From Paenibacillus xylanexedens (GTDB lineage Bacteria; Bacillota; Bacilli; Paenibacillales; Paenibacillaceae): a stretch of 64,000 nucleotides of DNA. The stretch lies in the NCBI RefSeq assembly GCF_017874615.1, contig NZ_JAGIKV010000032.1, forward strand, positions 1-64,000, written 5' to 3'. The notes under the pieces were generated by a model, which was not told the origin of the DNA, searched no databases, and saw nothing but the letters and a program-made list of their open reading frames with translations. This document shows positions 35,228 to 44,209 of this stretch, piece by piece. Position 1 is the stretch's first letter; each line of letters opens with the position of its first letter. The position numbers and the translations under genes are program-made.

Positions 35228-35263
35228 AAACGTCCTCCTGTAACAGGGAAGGGCGTTTTTGTT
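35228..35263 (+). terminator. Terminator after rqcP
   Basis: AACGTCC...GGGCGTT stem with inner CCTG/CAGG pairing (35230-35258) and TTTTTG. Confidence 0.75.
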
Positions 35264-35355
35264 TTTACTGGATGCCGGGTTATTTGTTCAACAACGCTGG
35301 TTCTATTCCAACCTCCACATCCATAAGCTAGGTGTAAGAAGGAGGGGTACATGCC

Positions 35356-35640
35356 ATGGTTGAGCACGGTAAGGCCAAACAGCATCATCTGAGCATGCAG
35401 AATCGGAAACTGCTGGATCTGACGGGTGTCTCCAACGTGGAGAGCTTCGACAGTGAGGAATTTTTGCTGCAGACTGAACTTGGGCATCTGACCATCCGGG
35501 GGCACAATTTACATATCAAAAACCTGAGCCTGGAGGAAGGTCTGTTATCCATTGAAGGCACAGTCAGTTCGCTCCAATATCTGGACCCCGGTTCCCAGTC
35601 CAAAAACGGTAAAGGCCTGTTTGGCAAGATGTTCCGATGA
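35356..35640 (+). CDS. yabP: Sporulation protein YabP
   Basis: 94-aa YabP/YqfC-family protein, needed for sporulation; a cytosolic protein that in B. subtilis is a sigma-E product. Typical text: QNRKLLDLTGVSNVESFDSE, FLLQTELGHLTIRGHNLHIK, NLSLEEGLLSIEGTVSSLQY. ATG 35356 follows AAGGAGGGG. Its TGA overlaps the ATG of yabQ. Confidence 0.94.
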   Translation: MVEHGKAKQHHLSMQNRKLLDLTGVSNVESFDSEEFLLQTELGHLTIRGHNLHIKNLSLEEGLLSIEGTVSSLQYLDPGSQSKNGKGLFGKMFR

Positions 35641-36206
35641 GTCCGGATACTCAATGGATCACATTGATGTGGATGCTTACTTCGGGGGTCGTGATGGGGA
35701 TGGCCTACGACAGTTACCGGGTACTGTCCGGACAGCTGCGGTTTCCGAGGTGGAGTATTCACACACTCGATCTGTTGTACTGGGTTGCTTCCGCGCTGTT
35801 CGTTTTTCGGATGCTATACGCCGGAAACCACGGACAGTTGCGGTTTTATGTCTTTTTGGGGCTGATTATAGGGGTTTGCTTCTATTTTTGGCTTTTAAGT
35901 GTTACTACCCAGCGTTTTGTGGTAATGTTAATTAAACTCGCAAGAACGCTGATTCATTGGTGTGGACATATCCTTAACATCCTGATCGTTATGCCGGCTA
36001 AAGGAATTTATAAGTTAATTCGCGTATTATTCGGTTTTGTAATTGCGATACTATTATTCCTGGGCAGGCTGGTGCTGCAATGTTTGGTACCTTTCGGCAA
36101 GTTGTTCCGCTGGATGTTTAGGCCTCTCCTGAAACATTGGGTAACGCCACGCTTCATGATCCGTGTGGGTACAAGAATTGCAGCGATGTGGAAACGCTGG
36201 TTTTAA
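35637..36206 (+). CDS. yabQ: Spore cortex biosynthesis protein YabQ
   Basis: 189-aa polytopic membrane protein of the YabQ family required for cortex formation. Hydrophobic spans near residues 5-25, 40-58, 66-90 and 115-145; conserved WITLMWMLTSGVVMGMAYDS and DLLYWVASALFVFRML. The ATG overlaps the yabP stop (ATGA). The C-terminus is basic. Confidence 0.93.
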   Translation: MSPDTQWITLMWMLTSGVVMGMAYDSYRVLSGQLRFPRWSIHTLDLLYWVASALFVFRMLYAGNHGQLRFYVFLGLIIGVCFYFWLLSVTTQRFVVMLIKLARTLIHWCGHILNILIVMPAKGIYKLIRVLFGFVIAILLFLGRLVLQCLVPFGKLFRWMFRPLLKHWVTPRFMIRVGTRIAAMWKRWF

Positions 36207-36217
36207 GGAGGTCCGTA

Positions 36218-36553
36218 ATGGGTAAAACACCTGTGGGCAGATCAAAGGCTCCAACTAACCAAGGAAAATCTGCCGGTGCAAAAAGGCGCCTCATGCTTTG
36301 GATGACGTTTATGATTGTATTTGTAATATGGGCAGGATATACATTCCTTGTGCAGACTGCACAAATTTCGGACAAGAGTTCTCATCTGGCCACTCAGCAA
36401 GCTTCAAAGGAAGATACGTTGAAGAAGCTGGAACAGTTGAAGTACGAGGTCAGCCGGTTGAATGACCCTGAATACATAGGACAGCTGGCACGGAAAAAAG
36501 GATATTATCTTCCTGAGGAAACGCCGATCCAGGTTGAAGAGTCAGGGAACTGA
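36218..36553 (+). CDS. divIC: Cell division protein DivIC/FtsB
   Basis: Septum protein that with FtsL and DivIB activates septal peptidoglycan synthesis. 111 aa from ATG 36218 behind TAAGGAGGT. Basic N-terminus, one membrane span (about residues 31-50, MTFMIVFVIWAGYTFLV), a short coiled coil with leucine spacing (EDTLKKLEQLKYEVSRLN), and the DPEYIGQLARKKGYYLPEET motif typical of the family. Confidence 0.93.
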   Translation: MGKTPVGRSKAPTNQGKSAGAKRRLMLWMTFMIVFVIWAGYTFLVQTAQISDKSSHLATQQASKEDTLKKLEQLKYEVSRLNDPEYIGQLARKKGYYLPEETPIQVEESGN

Positions 36554-36647
36554 TGGAATTCGGTCCATTACCGAGCTAGATTTGTTATCCGTGTGTCTGA
36601 AGTCGTTAAACCGGAAAAAATAGGCTCTCTGATGGGGTAGTGTTCAG

Positions 36648-36677
36648 TTGACCTTGGTTTACGGCATAATGTATAAT
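36648..36677 (+). promoter_or_regulatory. Sigma-A promoter of yabR
   Basis: TTGACC (36648-36653), 18 bases, TATAAT (36672-36677), 75 bases before yabR. Confidence 0.72.
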
Positions 36678-36751
36678 TACATTAGCGCAGCATTGATTTT
36701 GGCATTCAAAAAATCGGGTTGTATATTTTTAAGGGAGGATCATTTTATTCT

Positions 36752-37282
36752 ATGGCAATTGAAGTGGGCACCAAGTTAGAGGGCAAGGTGACAGGAATCA
36801 CGCATTTTGGAGCATTTGTGGATCTGTCAGGAGGTGTCACGGGTCTCGTTCACATCTCGGAAATCGCCGACAATTACGTCAAAGATGTCAACGACCACCT
36901 GAAGCTGAATGACCTCGTTACAGTGAAGGTTATCAACGTTGACAAGGATGGCAAGATCGGACTTTCCATTAAGCAAGCTGTTGACAAACCGGTTGAGCAA
37001 CAAACACAATCCAGACCCCCGAGAGCTCCTAGACCGGAACGCAGTGGAGGAGATCGCGAACGATTCAGCGGCGGAGGCCCTAGTGGTGGCCAAGGTCGTG
37101 GTGGCGGCGGCGGTGGATTTAACCGTGGTGACCGCGGAGGCCGTTCTTTCAAGCCCGCAGCAGGCAAACCTTCATTTGAGGATAAAATGTCACGCTTCCT
37201 GAAAGATAGTGAAGAGCGGATCTCTTCGCTTAAGAAGAACACAGAAGGCAAACGCGGAGGCCGTGGAGCCAAGCGTGTGTAA
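36752..37282 (+). CDS. yabR: S1-domain RNA-binding protein YabR with Gly/Arg-rich linker
   Basis: 176 aa from ATG 36752. The N-terminal 72 residues are an S1 domain (GTKLEGKVTGITHFGAFVDL, GLVHISEIADNYVKDVNDHL, DGKIGLSIKQA). Then comes a long Gly/Arg/Pro-rich segment with RGGGGGGF and RGDRGGRSF, and a C-terminal helix (FEDKMSRFLKDSEERISSLK) and basic tail. B. subtilis YabR is about 128 aa with a shorter linker. Probably binds RNA or the ribosome. GGGAGG is 13 bases from the ATG, a long spacing. Confidence 0.9.
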   Translation: MAIEVGTKLEGKVTGITHFGAFVDLSGGVTGLVHISEIADNYVKDVNDHLKLNDLVTVKVINVDKDGKIGLSIKQAVDKPVEQQTQSRPPRAPRPERSGGDRERFSGGGPSGGQGRGGGGGGFNRGDRGGRSFKPAAGKPSFEDKMSRFLKDSEERISSLKKNTEGKRGGRGAKRV

Positions 37283-37316
37283 TCTGTCACAACCTGATCT
37301 AAACATATAAGTAAAG

Positions 37317-37346
37317 CCGTTAGCCCATGGGCTAACGGTTTTTTTT
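37317..37346 (+). terminator. Terminator after yabR
   Basis: Perfect palindromic stem CCGTTAGCCC/GGGCTAACGG (37317-37338) followed by eight T. Confidence 0.93.
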
Positions 37347-37756
37347 GCGTTTCTTTCACATATGAGCAGGTGAATAGCTTTTTTTGTAAGGTGAAGCTCC
37401 ATATCCCCAGTTTTTCTGCACGGCAAAATGGAACCATAAGAACATTTGTCGTCTACCATTTTTTACCGACAGGTTTCCGTGGCATTCCACAGTTATCCTG
37501 CTCAAATGATGGCGAGACCAAACCATCTCCGGTTCAAAATCAGACATTCCGATTGTCGGAATCAAGTAGGAGAATGAATGAAACCACAATAAGGCCGGGG
37601 GTTTCGCTCCACCGCGCCAAGCTTGTTTCTTTTGTCGTAAACTTTTTGGACCCTGCTCACCTATTCTGACAAACTACGTCTTCTAATCTATCTATAATCA
37701 GAACCATCGAGAACGAAACACGAAAATTCAAATTAATCGAATGGGGTGCCTTGAGG
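37347..37756 (+). promoter_or_regulatory. spoIIE upstream region with Spo0A-type promoter
   Basis: CTGACA (37666-37671) and TATAAT (37693-37698) are separated by 21 bases, the unusual spacing known for the Spo0A-activated spoIIE and spoIIG promoters of B. subtilis. One-mismatch 0A boxes are at 37554-37560 (TGTCGGA) and 37633-37639 (TGTCGTA), and TTCTGACA overlaps the -35. No tRNA genes were found in this 410-base gap. Confidence 0.65.
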
Positions 37757-40264
37757 ATGATGGAAAAGTGGAATGTCATTCAATTTCCGGGAATGAAAGC
37801 AGGTAAAGGAGGTACGGAAGCTCGGGAGGAGCTGTCGGTACGTCTGAAACAATGGCTTGGCTCCCGCAAGGCTGTCCAGATGGTTGCTTCCCGAAAATGG
37901 GTACTGCTGCTCACGTTTATGGGATTTCTGCTCGGAAAGGCGATGATCCTGAATGAGTTATCTCCCTTTGCCATTGCTTACTTCGCCGTAATTGCTTTCA
38001 TGCGCAGGGATTACATCATTCCAGTAGGCGCCGCGCTACTCGCAGGTAGTCTCTTTGCACCGTTTCCAGTACCACTCATTGTTGCATCGGAGATCGCCAT
38101 CTTTTATCTGCTCTTCCGCGGTCTGGAGTCATATGATCGTGCTGAATTATCTTATGCACCGACGATGGTGTTTACCACTACATTTATGGTCAAATTATTC
38201 GCGGTCGTGATTGGACCATCCTTCAGCTGGTACGCCATGCTGATGCTCACGATGGATTCGATATTAAGCTTCGTGCTCACCCTTGTTTTTATACAAGCCA
38301 TACCGATCTTCACCTATCGCAAAAAAAAGTTCAGCCTAAAGAACGAGGAGATCCTCTGCCTGATCATATTGCTCGCTTCAGTTATGACGGGAGCAGTAGG
38401 GTGGACCATTCAGTCTTTATCCGTCGAGCATATGCTCTCCCGTTATCTCATATTAATCTTTGCGCTGGTGGGCGGAGCCCCCCTCGGAGCCTCAGTTGGG
38501 GTCATTACCGGCTTGATTCTTAGTCTGGCTGACATGTCAGCGGTGTATCAGATGAGCCTGCTTGCTTTTGCCGGGATGCTGGCGGGTATGCTTCGAGAGG
38601 GCAAACGTGCGGCAGTCGCACTGGGTATGCTGCTTGGGTCATCCATTCTTTCGATATACCTGGGCGGACCGGGCGATGTGATGAACTCATTATGGGAGAC
38701 ATGTGCAGCTATCGTTCTGTTCATGTTGACACCTAAGGGCATGTTGACGGCGATATCCAAATATGTGCCGGGTACGCAGGATCACACGAAGTCCCAGCAT
38801 GAGTATGCCAAACGGATACGAGATGTCACGGCAGAGCGGGTAACCCGGTTCTCGCAGGTATTCCGTCAACTGTCACGCAGTTTCGATCAGATGTCAGGGG
38901 CGGGCGAACAAGTACAGAAAGAAGGTGGAATGGACCATTTCATGAATGCGGTTGCCGAGAGCACATGTGCAAGCTGCTTCAAGCGTACACAATGCTGGGA
39001 TGCAAAGTTTATTCAAACCTACAAATATATGACGGACGTAATGAGTACGATTGAAGGAAACCCGGAGATCTCAGGCAAGCAGATACCAGTGGACTGGAAC
39101 AGGGTGTGTGCGAAACCGGAAGAGGTCCTTGAAGTCATGCGTGCCCAGTATGGACTGCATCAACATAACATGCAATGGAAGCGTCAAATTATTGATAGCA
39201 GGCAGCTGGTTGCCGAGCAATTGTCCGGTGTATCCCAGGTCATGGAGGACCTGGCCAAAGAAATTCAGCGGGAAAGTGAGGAGATGGTGCAACAGGAGGA
39301 GCAGATTCGTGATGCACTGGAGTCACTGGGCCTGTCCATTCATTCCATTGAGATTATCAATCTGGAAGCGGGCCATGTGGAGATTGAGATTGTACATGCG
39401 TATACACGGGGATTTGATGAGTGCCGGAAAATGATTGCTCCGCTGATCTCGGATGTATTGGACGAGCATATCGCCGTCTTGCATGAGACCATGACCGACC
39501 CTCGTCAGGGACTCGCGACTGTAACGTTTGGCTCGGCCAAAACCTTCGAGGTTACCACGGGTGTTGCTGCCGCCGCAAAAGGGGGAGATGTGATGTCAGG
39601 CGACAGCTTCAGTACGGTTGAGTTAGGCAACGGTACATTCGCGGTGGCGCTCAGTGATGGAATGGGCAATGGAGAACGAGCACGGATGGAGAGCAGCGCG
39701 GCGCTGAACATACTGGAACAGTTGCTACAGTCCGGCATGGACGAGAAACTGGCGATCAAGTCCGTGAACTCCGTTCTGATGCTGCGCTCCCCTGAGGAGA
39801 TGTATGCCACAGTGGATATGGCGCTGATCGATGAATATACGGCAGAGACAACGTTTATGAAAATCGGATCGACGCCAAGTTTTATCAAACGAGGACAGGA
39901 GGTTATTCAAGTTTCAGCCAGTAATTTGCCGATCGGTATTATTAAGGATATTGAAGTGGATCTGGTGACGGTACAGCTGCAACCAGGTGATATTCTCATT
40001 ATGATGACGGATGGCATCTATGATGCACCGGGGTATGCGGTGAACAAAGAGCTCTGGATGAAGCGCCTCATTCAAGAGATTGATACAGATGATCCGCAAG
40101 ATTTGGCCGATTGTCTGCTTGAAAGTGTCATAAGATATCAGCAACATGAAATTTTGGATGATATGACCGTCGTTGTTGGAAAAGTAGAGCATTTCCGTCC
40201 TGAATGGGCCACACTGCGTGTGCCTGGCATCAACCGGATGGAGCGTCCGCGCACCGTCAGTTAA
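37757..40264 (+). CDS. spoIIE: Stage II sporulation phosphatase SpoIIE
   Basis: PP2C-type phosphatase that dephosphorylates SpoIIAA-P to activate sigma-F and also acts at the polar septum. 835 aa: about ten membrane spans (residues ~45-325), a regulatory middle domain with a Cys cluster (CASCFKRTQCWD near 420), and the C-terminal PP2C domain (GDVMSGDSFSTVELGNGTFA, LSDGMGNGERARMES, MTDGIYDAPG) with its metal Asp residues. Start ATG 37757 or 37760. Followed by yabS and yabT as in B. subtilis. Confidence 0.96.
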   Translation: MMEKWNVIQFPGMKAGKGGTEAREELSVRLKQWLGSRKAVQMVASRKWVLLLTFMGFLLGKAMILNELSPFAIAYFAVIAFMRRDYIIPVGAALLAGSLFAPFPVPLIVASEIAIFYLLFRGLESYDRAELSYAPTMVFTTTFMVKLFAVVIGPSFSWYAMLMLTMDSILSFVLTLVFIQAIPIFTYRKKKFSLKNEEILCLIILLASVMTGAVGWTIQSLSVEHMLSRYLILIFALVGGAPLGASVGVITGLILSLADMSAVYQMSLLAFAGMLAGMLREGKRAAVALGMLLGSSILSIYLGGPGDVMNSLWETCAAIVLFMLTPKGMLTAISKYVPGTQDHTKSQHEYAKRIRDVTAERVTRFSQVFRQLSRSFDQMSGAGEQVQKEGGMDHFMNAVAESTCASCFKRTQCWDAKFIQTYKYMTDVMSTIEGNPEISGKQIPVDWNRVCAKPEEVLEVMRAQYGLHQHNMQWKRQIIDSRQLVAEQLSGVSQVMEDLAKEIQRESEEMVQQEEQIRDALESLGLSIHSIEIINLEAGHVEIEIVHAYTRGFDECRKMIAPLISDVLDEHIAVLHETMTDPRQGLATVTFGSAKTFEVTTGVAAAAKGGDVMSGDSFSTVELGNGTFAVALSDGMGNGERARMESSAALNILEQLLQSGMDEKLAIKSVNSVLMLRSPEEMYATVDMALIDEYTAETTFMKIGSTPSFIKRGQEVIQVSASNLPIGIIKDIEVDLVTVQLQPGDILIMMTDGIYDAPGYAVNKELWMKRLIQEIDTDDPQDLADCLLESVIRYQQHEILDDMTVVVGKVEHFRPEWATLRVPGINRMERPRTVS

Positions 40265-40349
40265 TTGCATAATCTTCTGTTTGAAGTCTCTTCATTCTGG
40301 CAATGCTAGTCATAGAGTTGGAGAGTAACGAATAACGGAGGGATATCGG

Positions 40350-41102
40350 ATGAAGCAAATCTTGTTGATCACCGACGGTTGTTCCAATGTAGGACCAAGT
40401 CCGGTGCTGGCAGCGGCCGAAGCGCAGGAAGAGGGGATTACGGTTAATGTGGTTGGTGTGATTGATTATGGAACCATTGGTGAGCTGGGCAGCCGGGAGA
40501 TCGAGGATATTGCCAGAGCCGGAGGTGGAATCAGCCAAATTGTAGGTACACGGCAGCTTGCCCATACCATGCAGATGATGACAAGGAAAACGGTGGTTCA
40601 GACCATTCAGCAGGCGGTTAATAGAGAGTTAACACAAATTTTGGGAGAGAAGGAGCCCAAAACGGTAACGGATCTGGAGCCTGCACAACGCGCCCGGGTC
40701 GTGGAAGTGATGGATGATATGGCTGAAACTACAGCCTTACAGGTTATATTGTTAATAGACGTCAGTGCCAGCATGAAGCCCAAACTGGCTGCGGTAGAAG
40801 AAGGCATTCGCGATTTAATGTTGAGTTTGCAGGCGCGTATAGGTCAGAGCAAGCTTTCCGTATTTCATTTTCCGGGACGGCACAGTGGAGAAGATGCGGT
40901 AATGGATATTGACTGGACAACAGATCCAGGCCGTGTTCGGTCCCTGTTTGGACGTTTGCAGATGAAGGGTGCAACGCCGACAGGTCCTGCAATTCAGAAG
41001 GTGATTGATTTTTACCGTTATGGTACACTGGAGAAACAGCAGGAAATAGAAGGGAACTATCGCATTGAAAGAGAAGGGATGCTCGGTGACAACGTTGTCT
41101 GA
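40350..41102 (+). CDS. yabS: VWA-domain protein YabS
   Basis: 250-aa cytosolic protein. The N-terminal part LLITDGCSNVGPSPVLAAAE is VWA-like, and the second half holds a MIDAS-type DVSASM in LLIDVSASMKPKLAAVEEGI. Paired in the genome with the Ser/Thr kinase yabT, which overlaps its end, so the pair likely functions together. Role unknown. CGGAGGG precedes the ATG. Confidence 0.88.
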   Translation: MKQILLITDGCSNVGPSPVLAAAEAQEEGITVNVVGVIDYGTIGELGSREIEDIARAGGGISQIVGTRQLAHTMQMMTRKTVVQTIQQAVNRELTQILGEKEPKTVTDLEPAQRARVVEVMDDMAETTALQVILLIDVSASMKPKLAAVEEGIRDLMLSLQARIGQSKLSVFHFPGRHSGEDAVMDIDWTTDPGRVRSLFGRLQMKGATPTGPAIQKVIDFYRYGTLEKQQEIEGNYRIEREGMLGDNVV

Positions 41103-42033
41103 CGCCTCTTTCCCGCCAGGAACAGTGGTTACAGGGAAATGGAATCGCAGTCGTTACACGATTCGGAAGCTACTGGGCAAAGGAGCTAATGGCATCGTTT
41201 TTCTTGTCCAACGGGGTGAAAATGGCAAACACTACGCGCTAAAAATGGGATTTGATCCGGTTGATCTGCAATCGGAAGTCAATGTACTCAAATCTTTTCA
41301 ACTACAGCGTAATCATGAGGCCCTTCGGCAGAGCGGCATTCCTTCCTATCTTAAAGATGTGGATGATTATGCCGTTCGCGGCCGGGATATTCCCTTTTAT
41401 GTGATGCGTTACGTTAGAGGTGAGGCACTTCATCACTTCATTCGGCGTCAGGGGACAGACTGGACACTTCTGGTGGGACTTAGACTCTTGCAGAAGCTGG
41501 CACAATTGCATCAGGCGGGATGGGTGTTTGGTGATCTCAAACCTCAGAATGTGTTAGTATCCGACTATGGGCAGGTGGAATTGATCGACTACGGCGGAGT
41601 TACGTCGATTGGTCGAAGCGTCAAACAGTTCACCGAATGGTATGATCGGGGCTTCTGGAATGCAGGCAGTCGTACGGCAGATGGTACCTATGATGTATTT
41701 GCATTTGCATTATTATTGATTCATGTACTTGAAGCAGACGCGCTCAAGGCACTGGCAGCCGAAGGATTACCGCAACTGCGAAGTGTGAATCAGCTCGTAG
41801 CGCTGGTGGAGCGCAGTGAACGACTGGGTCCTTTTCGCAACTGGACGATTCAGGCTTTACGAGGTCAGTTTCGTGATGCAGGCCATGCGGCACAAGGATG
41901 GAAGGAAATGATGGCACGCCCCACGCCTCTTCGCCGTCGTTCCAAAAGTACAACACCGCGCTGGCTTAAGAACGCATTCGCTGTATCTGTGATATTACTT
42001 ATTGGAGTGCTCATCTATGCACTACTTTTCTGA
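41086..42033 (+). CDS. yabT: Serine/threonine protein kinase YabT
   Basis: Hanks-type kinase with a C-terminal membrane anchor; B. subtilis YabT is DNA-activated and acts in sporulation on RecA, AbrB and others. 315 aa from GTG 41086, with AGAAGGGA upstream; TTG 41065 is an open alternative. Seen: glycine loop LLGKGANGIVFLV, ALKMG (catalytic Lys), FGDLKPQNVL (HRD replaced by FGD but Asp and Asn kept), IDYGG in place of DFG, and a hydrophobic C-terminus ending FAVSVILLIGVLIYALLF. Overlaps yabS by 17 bases. Confidence 0.9.
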   Translation: MTTLSDASFPPGTVVTGKWNRSRYTIRKLLGKGANGIVFLVQRGENGKHYALKMGFDPVDLQSEVNVLKSFQLQRNHEALRQSGIPSYLKDVDDYAVRGRDIPFYVMRYVRGEALHHFIRRQGTDWTLLVGLRLLQKLAQLHQAGWVFGDLKPQNVLVSDYGQVELIDYGGVTSIGRSVKQFTEWYDRGFWNAGSRTADGTYDVFAFALLLIHVLEADALKALAAEGLPQLRSVNQLVALVERSERLGPFRNWTIQALRGQFRDAGHAAQGWKEMMARPTPLRRRSKSTTPRWLKNAFAVSVILLIGVLIYALLF

Positions 42034-42077
42034 TCTGTGAGAGTGCATATACATAACGCAAGGAATGAGGAACAGGT

Positions 42078-43517
42078 ATGGAGGCTTTACGCTGGAGCAT
42101 GCTGGTGAAGAACGTGCTGGATGCAGCGGAAGAGCATCGGTTATGGGTTCCCGGGGATCGGATTGTCGTCGCAGTATCGGGCGGGCCGGACTCGGTAGCT
42201 TTTTTGCATATCATGCACGAGATCAGCATGCGGCATGTCCCGCTTGAATTAATCTGTGCCCATGTACATCATGGCTTCCGGACTGAATCTGATGACGAAG
42301 CGGAGAAAATGATGGTACTGGCACAGCAGCTTGGTATTACATTTGAATGGACCAAGGCCGATGTACCTTCATATATGGAGCTGACGGGTCAAGGACCACA
42401 GGAAGCGGCACGCAACAAGCGATATGCTTTTCTGCACGAAGTAGCTACCAAATATAATGCGGCAAGCATTGCTTTGGCACATCATGCGGATGATCAGGCG
42501 GAGACGGTCATGCTTCATTTGCTTCGTGGAACCGGCTTGTCGGGACTCTCAGGAATGAAGTTTAAAAGACGAGAAAAAAATGTGGAACTTATTCGTCCAT
42601 GCCTTCGTATAAACAAGACAGACCTTGTAGAAGCTTGTAATACCCAGGGTTTTATGTATTTCAATGATGAGAGCAACGCCCTGCGTAAATATCGGCGTAA
42701 TGCCATTCGCTTGGATGTGCTTCCTTTTTTGGGGCAGTATAATGGACAACTCACGCCGTCATTGAATCGGCTTGCCGAAATTGTGGGTGATGAAGACGAT
42801 TTCATGGAGCAGAGTGCATATGACACATACAGGTGTCTAGTGCAGGTGAACGGCGGAAGGCAAACCTTTGAGGTGCCTTCCTTCTTGAAGTTACATGTCG
42901 CTTTACAACGAAGGTTGATTAAACTAATATTGAATTATCTGCCTTTGGACAGTGATTTTGTCGACTTTACCCGTATAGAAACCATTCGGCACAAGGTCAT
43001 GGAGACCCATGTGACGACCTGGAGCCTGGATATAGGACAGACACTCGCCTGCACTCGGGAGTATAATCTGATTTCTTTTGGCATACGGACGGACGTACAG
43101 GATCAATCTTACGAGTATCGTCTTGCGCAATGGAGTGGAACTTATGAGCTTTCACTCACCCCAATTAACCGGTATATTCGGTTGATGACGGTGAGTCCCG
43201 AGGACTATCATGTACCGGAATCGGCGGATCAAGCCGCGTTTGATGCGGATCAACTGCTTATGCCGCTGGTTGTGCGTTCACGGTTACCTGGAGATACCAT
43301 GAAAGTGATGGGATTAAACGGAAGCAAAAAGGTGAAAAATATTTTCATCGATGAGAAAATCCCCCCATCTGTCCGTCCACGTATTCCTGTGGTATGTGAT
43401 GGAGCAGGTCATATCATCTGGTTACCGGGTGTTCGACGGTCCAATGTGGCCCCTGTCAGGGAGGGCACTTCCGCAATCCTGTACATGACTGTAGGCGATT
43501 CAGCGATTCAGGGGTAG
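42078..43517 (+). CDS. tilS: tRNA(Ile)-lysidine synthetase
   Basis: Converts C34 of tRNA-Ile2 to lysidine so that it reads AUA. 479 aa. N-type ATP pyrophosphatase loop VAVSGGPDSVAFLHIM near residue 30, HVHHGFR, the HHADDQAETVMLHLLRG block, and a C-terminal substrate-binding domain (VVRSRLPGDTMKVMGLNGSK, KKVKNIFIDEKIPPSVR). ATG 42078 follows GAGGAACAGG. hprT follows as in B. subtilis. Confidence 0.96.
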   Translation: MEALRWSMLVKNVLDAAEEHRLWVPGDRIVVAVSGGPDSVAFLHIMHEISMRHVPLELICAHVHHGFRTESDDEAEKMMVLAQQLGITFEWTKADVPSYMELTGQGPQEAARNKRYAFLHEVATKYNAASIALAHHADDQAETVMLHLLRGTGLSGLSGMKFKRREKNVELIRPCLRINKTDLVEACNTQGFMYFNDESNALRKYRRNAIRLDVLPFLGQYNGQLTPSLNRLAEIVGDEDDFMEQSAYDTYRCLVQVNGGRQTFEVPSFLKLHVALQRRLIKLILNYLPLDSDFVDFTRIETIRHKVMETHVTTWSLDIGQTLACTREYNLISFGIRTDVQDQSYEYRLAQWSGTYELSLTPINRYIRLMTVSPEDYHVPESADQAAFDADQLLMPLVVRSRLPGDTMKVMGLNGSKKVKNIFIDEKIPPSVRPRIPVVCDGAGHIIWLPGVRRSNVAPVREGTSAILYMTVGDSAIQG

Positions 43518-43569
43518 TGGTTATGGTTCAGGTAAGGCTTTCATAGTATAACTTAGGAGGTTCGCACAG

Positions 43570-44109
43570 TTGCAGAACGACATTCAGGAAGTATTGATCA
43601 GTGAAGAAGAAATTCAGAGTAAAGTCAAGGAATTAGGCGCAACACTAAGTGCCGAATATGCAAATCGCAATCCTTTGGTCATTTGTGTGCTCAAGGGTGC
43701 GTTTATATTTATGGCTGATTTGGTTAAAAACATAACGGTACCTGTTGAAATGGATTTTATGGCGGTATCCAGTTACGGCGCTTCTACCAAGTCATCAGGT
43801 GTTGTCAAAATCATTAAGGATCTGGATGTATCCGTTGAAGGACGGGAAGTTCTGATTGTCGAAGATATTATCGACAGCGGACTTACACTCAGCTACCTGA
43901 TTGAACTGCTAGAAAACCGCGGTGCTGAGTCGGTGCGTGTGGTTACGCTGTTCGACAAGCCTTCAGGCCGTAAAGTTGAGTTGGAAGCTCATTACACAGG
44001 CTTTGACATTCCTGACGCGTTCATCGTTGGTTACGGTTTGGATTTTGCGGAGAAGTACCGGAACCTGCCCTATATCGGGATTTTGAAGCCGGAAGTCTAT
44101 AGTAGCTAA
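43570..44109 (+). CDS. hprT: Hypoxanthine phosphoribosyltransferase
   Basis: Purine salvage enzyme making IMP/GMP from hypoxanthine or guanine and PRPP. 179 aa. PRPP loop [17 protein letters not shown], substrate region [34 protein letters not shown] at the end. TTG 43570 follows AGGAGGTTCGC. The tilS-hprT-ftsH order is conserved. Confidence 0.96.
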   Translation: MQNDIQEVLISEEEIQSKVKELGATLSAEYANRNPLVICVLKGAFIFMADLVKNITVPVEMDFMAVSSYGASTKSSGVVKIIKDLDVSVEGREVLIVEDIIDSGLTLSYLIELLENRGAESVRVVTLFDKPSGRKVELEAHYTGFDIPDAFIVGYGLDFAEKYRNLPYIGILKPEVYSS

Positions 44110-44141
44110 TATCCTGCCCGACCCAAGCCTTGAGCTGTTCT

Positions 44142-44180
44142 TGGCTTCTGTTGAGAAGCCATGTCGGGCTATGTTAAAAT
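44142..44180 (+). promoter_or_regulatory. Candidate promoter and hairpin before ftsH
   Basis: TTGAGA (44151-44156), 18 bases, TAAAAT (44175-44180). GGCTTCT/AGAAGCC (44142-44159) forms a hairpin overlapping the -35 side, and GCCCGAC/GTCGGGC flank it at a longer range. Confidence 0.45.
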
Positions 44181-44209
44181 AATTAAAGTGTCTCGAGAGG
44201 AGGTAGGGG

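Noticed and set aside
37347-37756. tRNA genes expected near spoIIE from the B. subtilis layout
   Set aside because: No cloverleaf, CCA end or proper T-loop; only one GGTTCAAAATC-like segment without matching stems.
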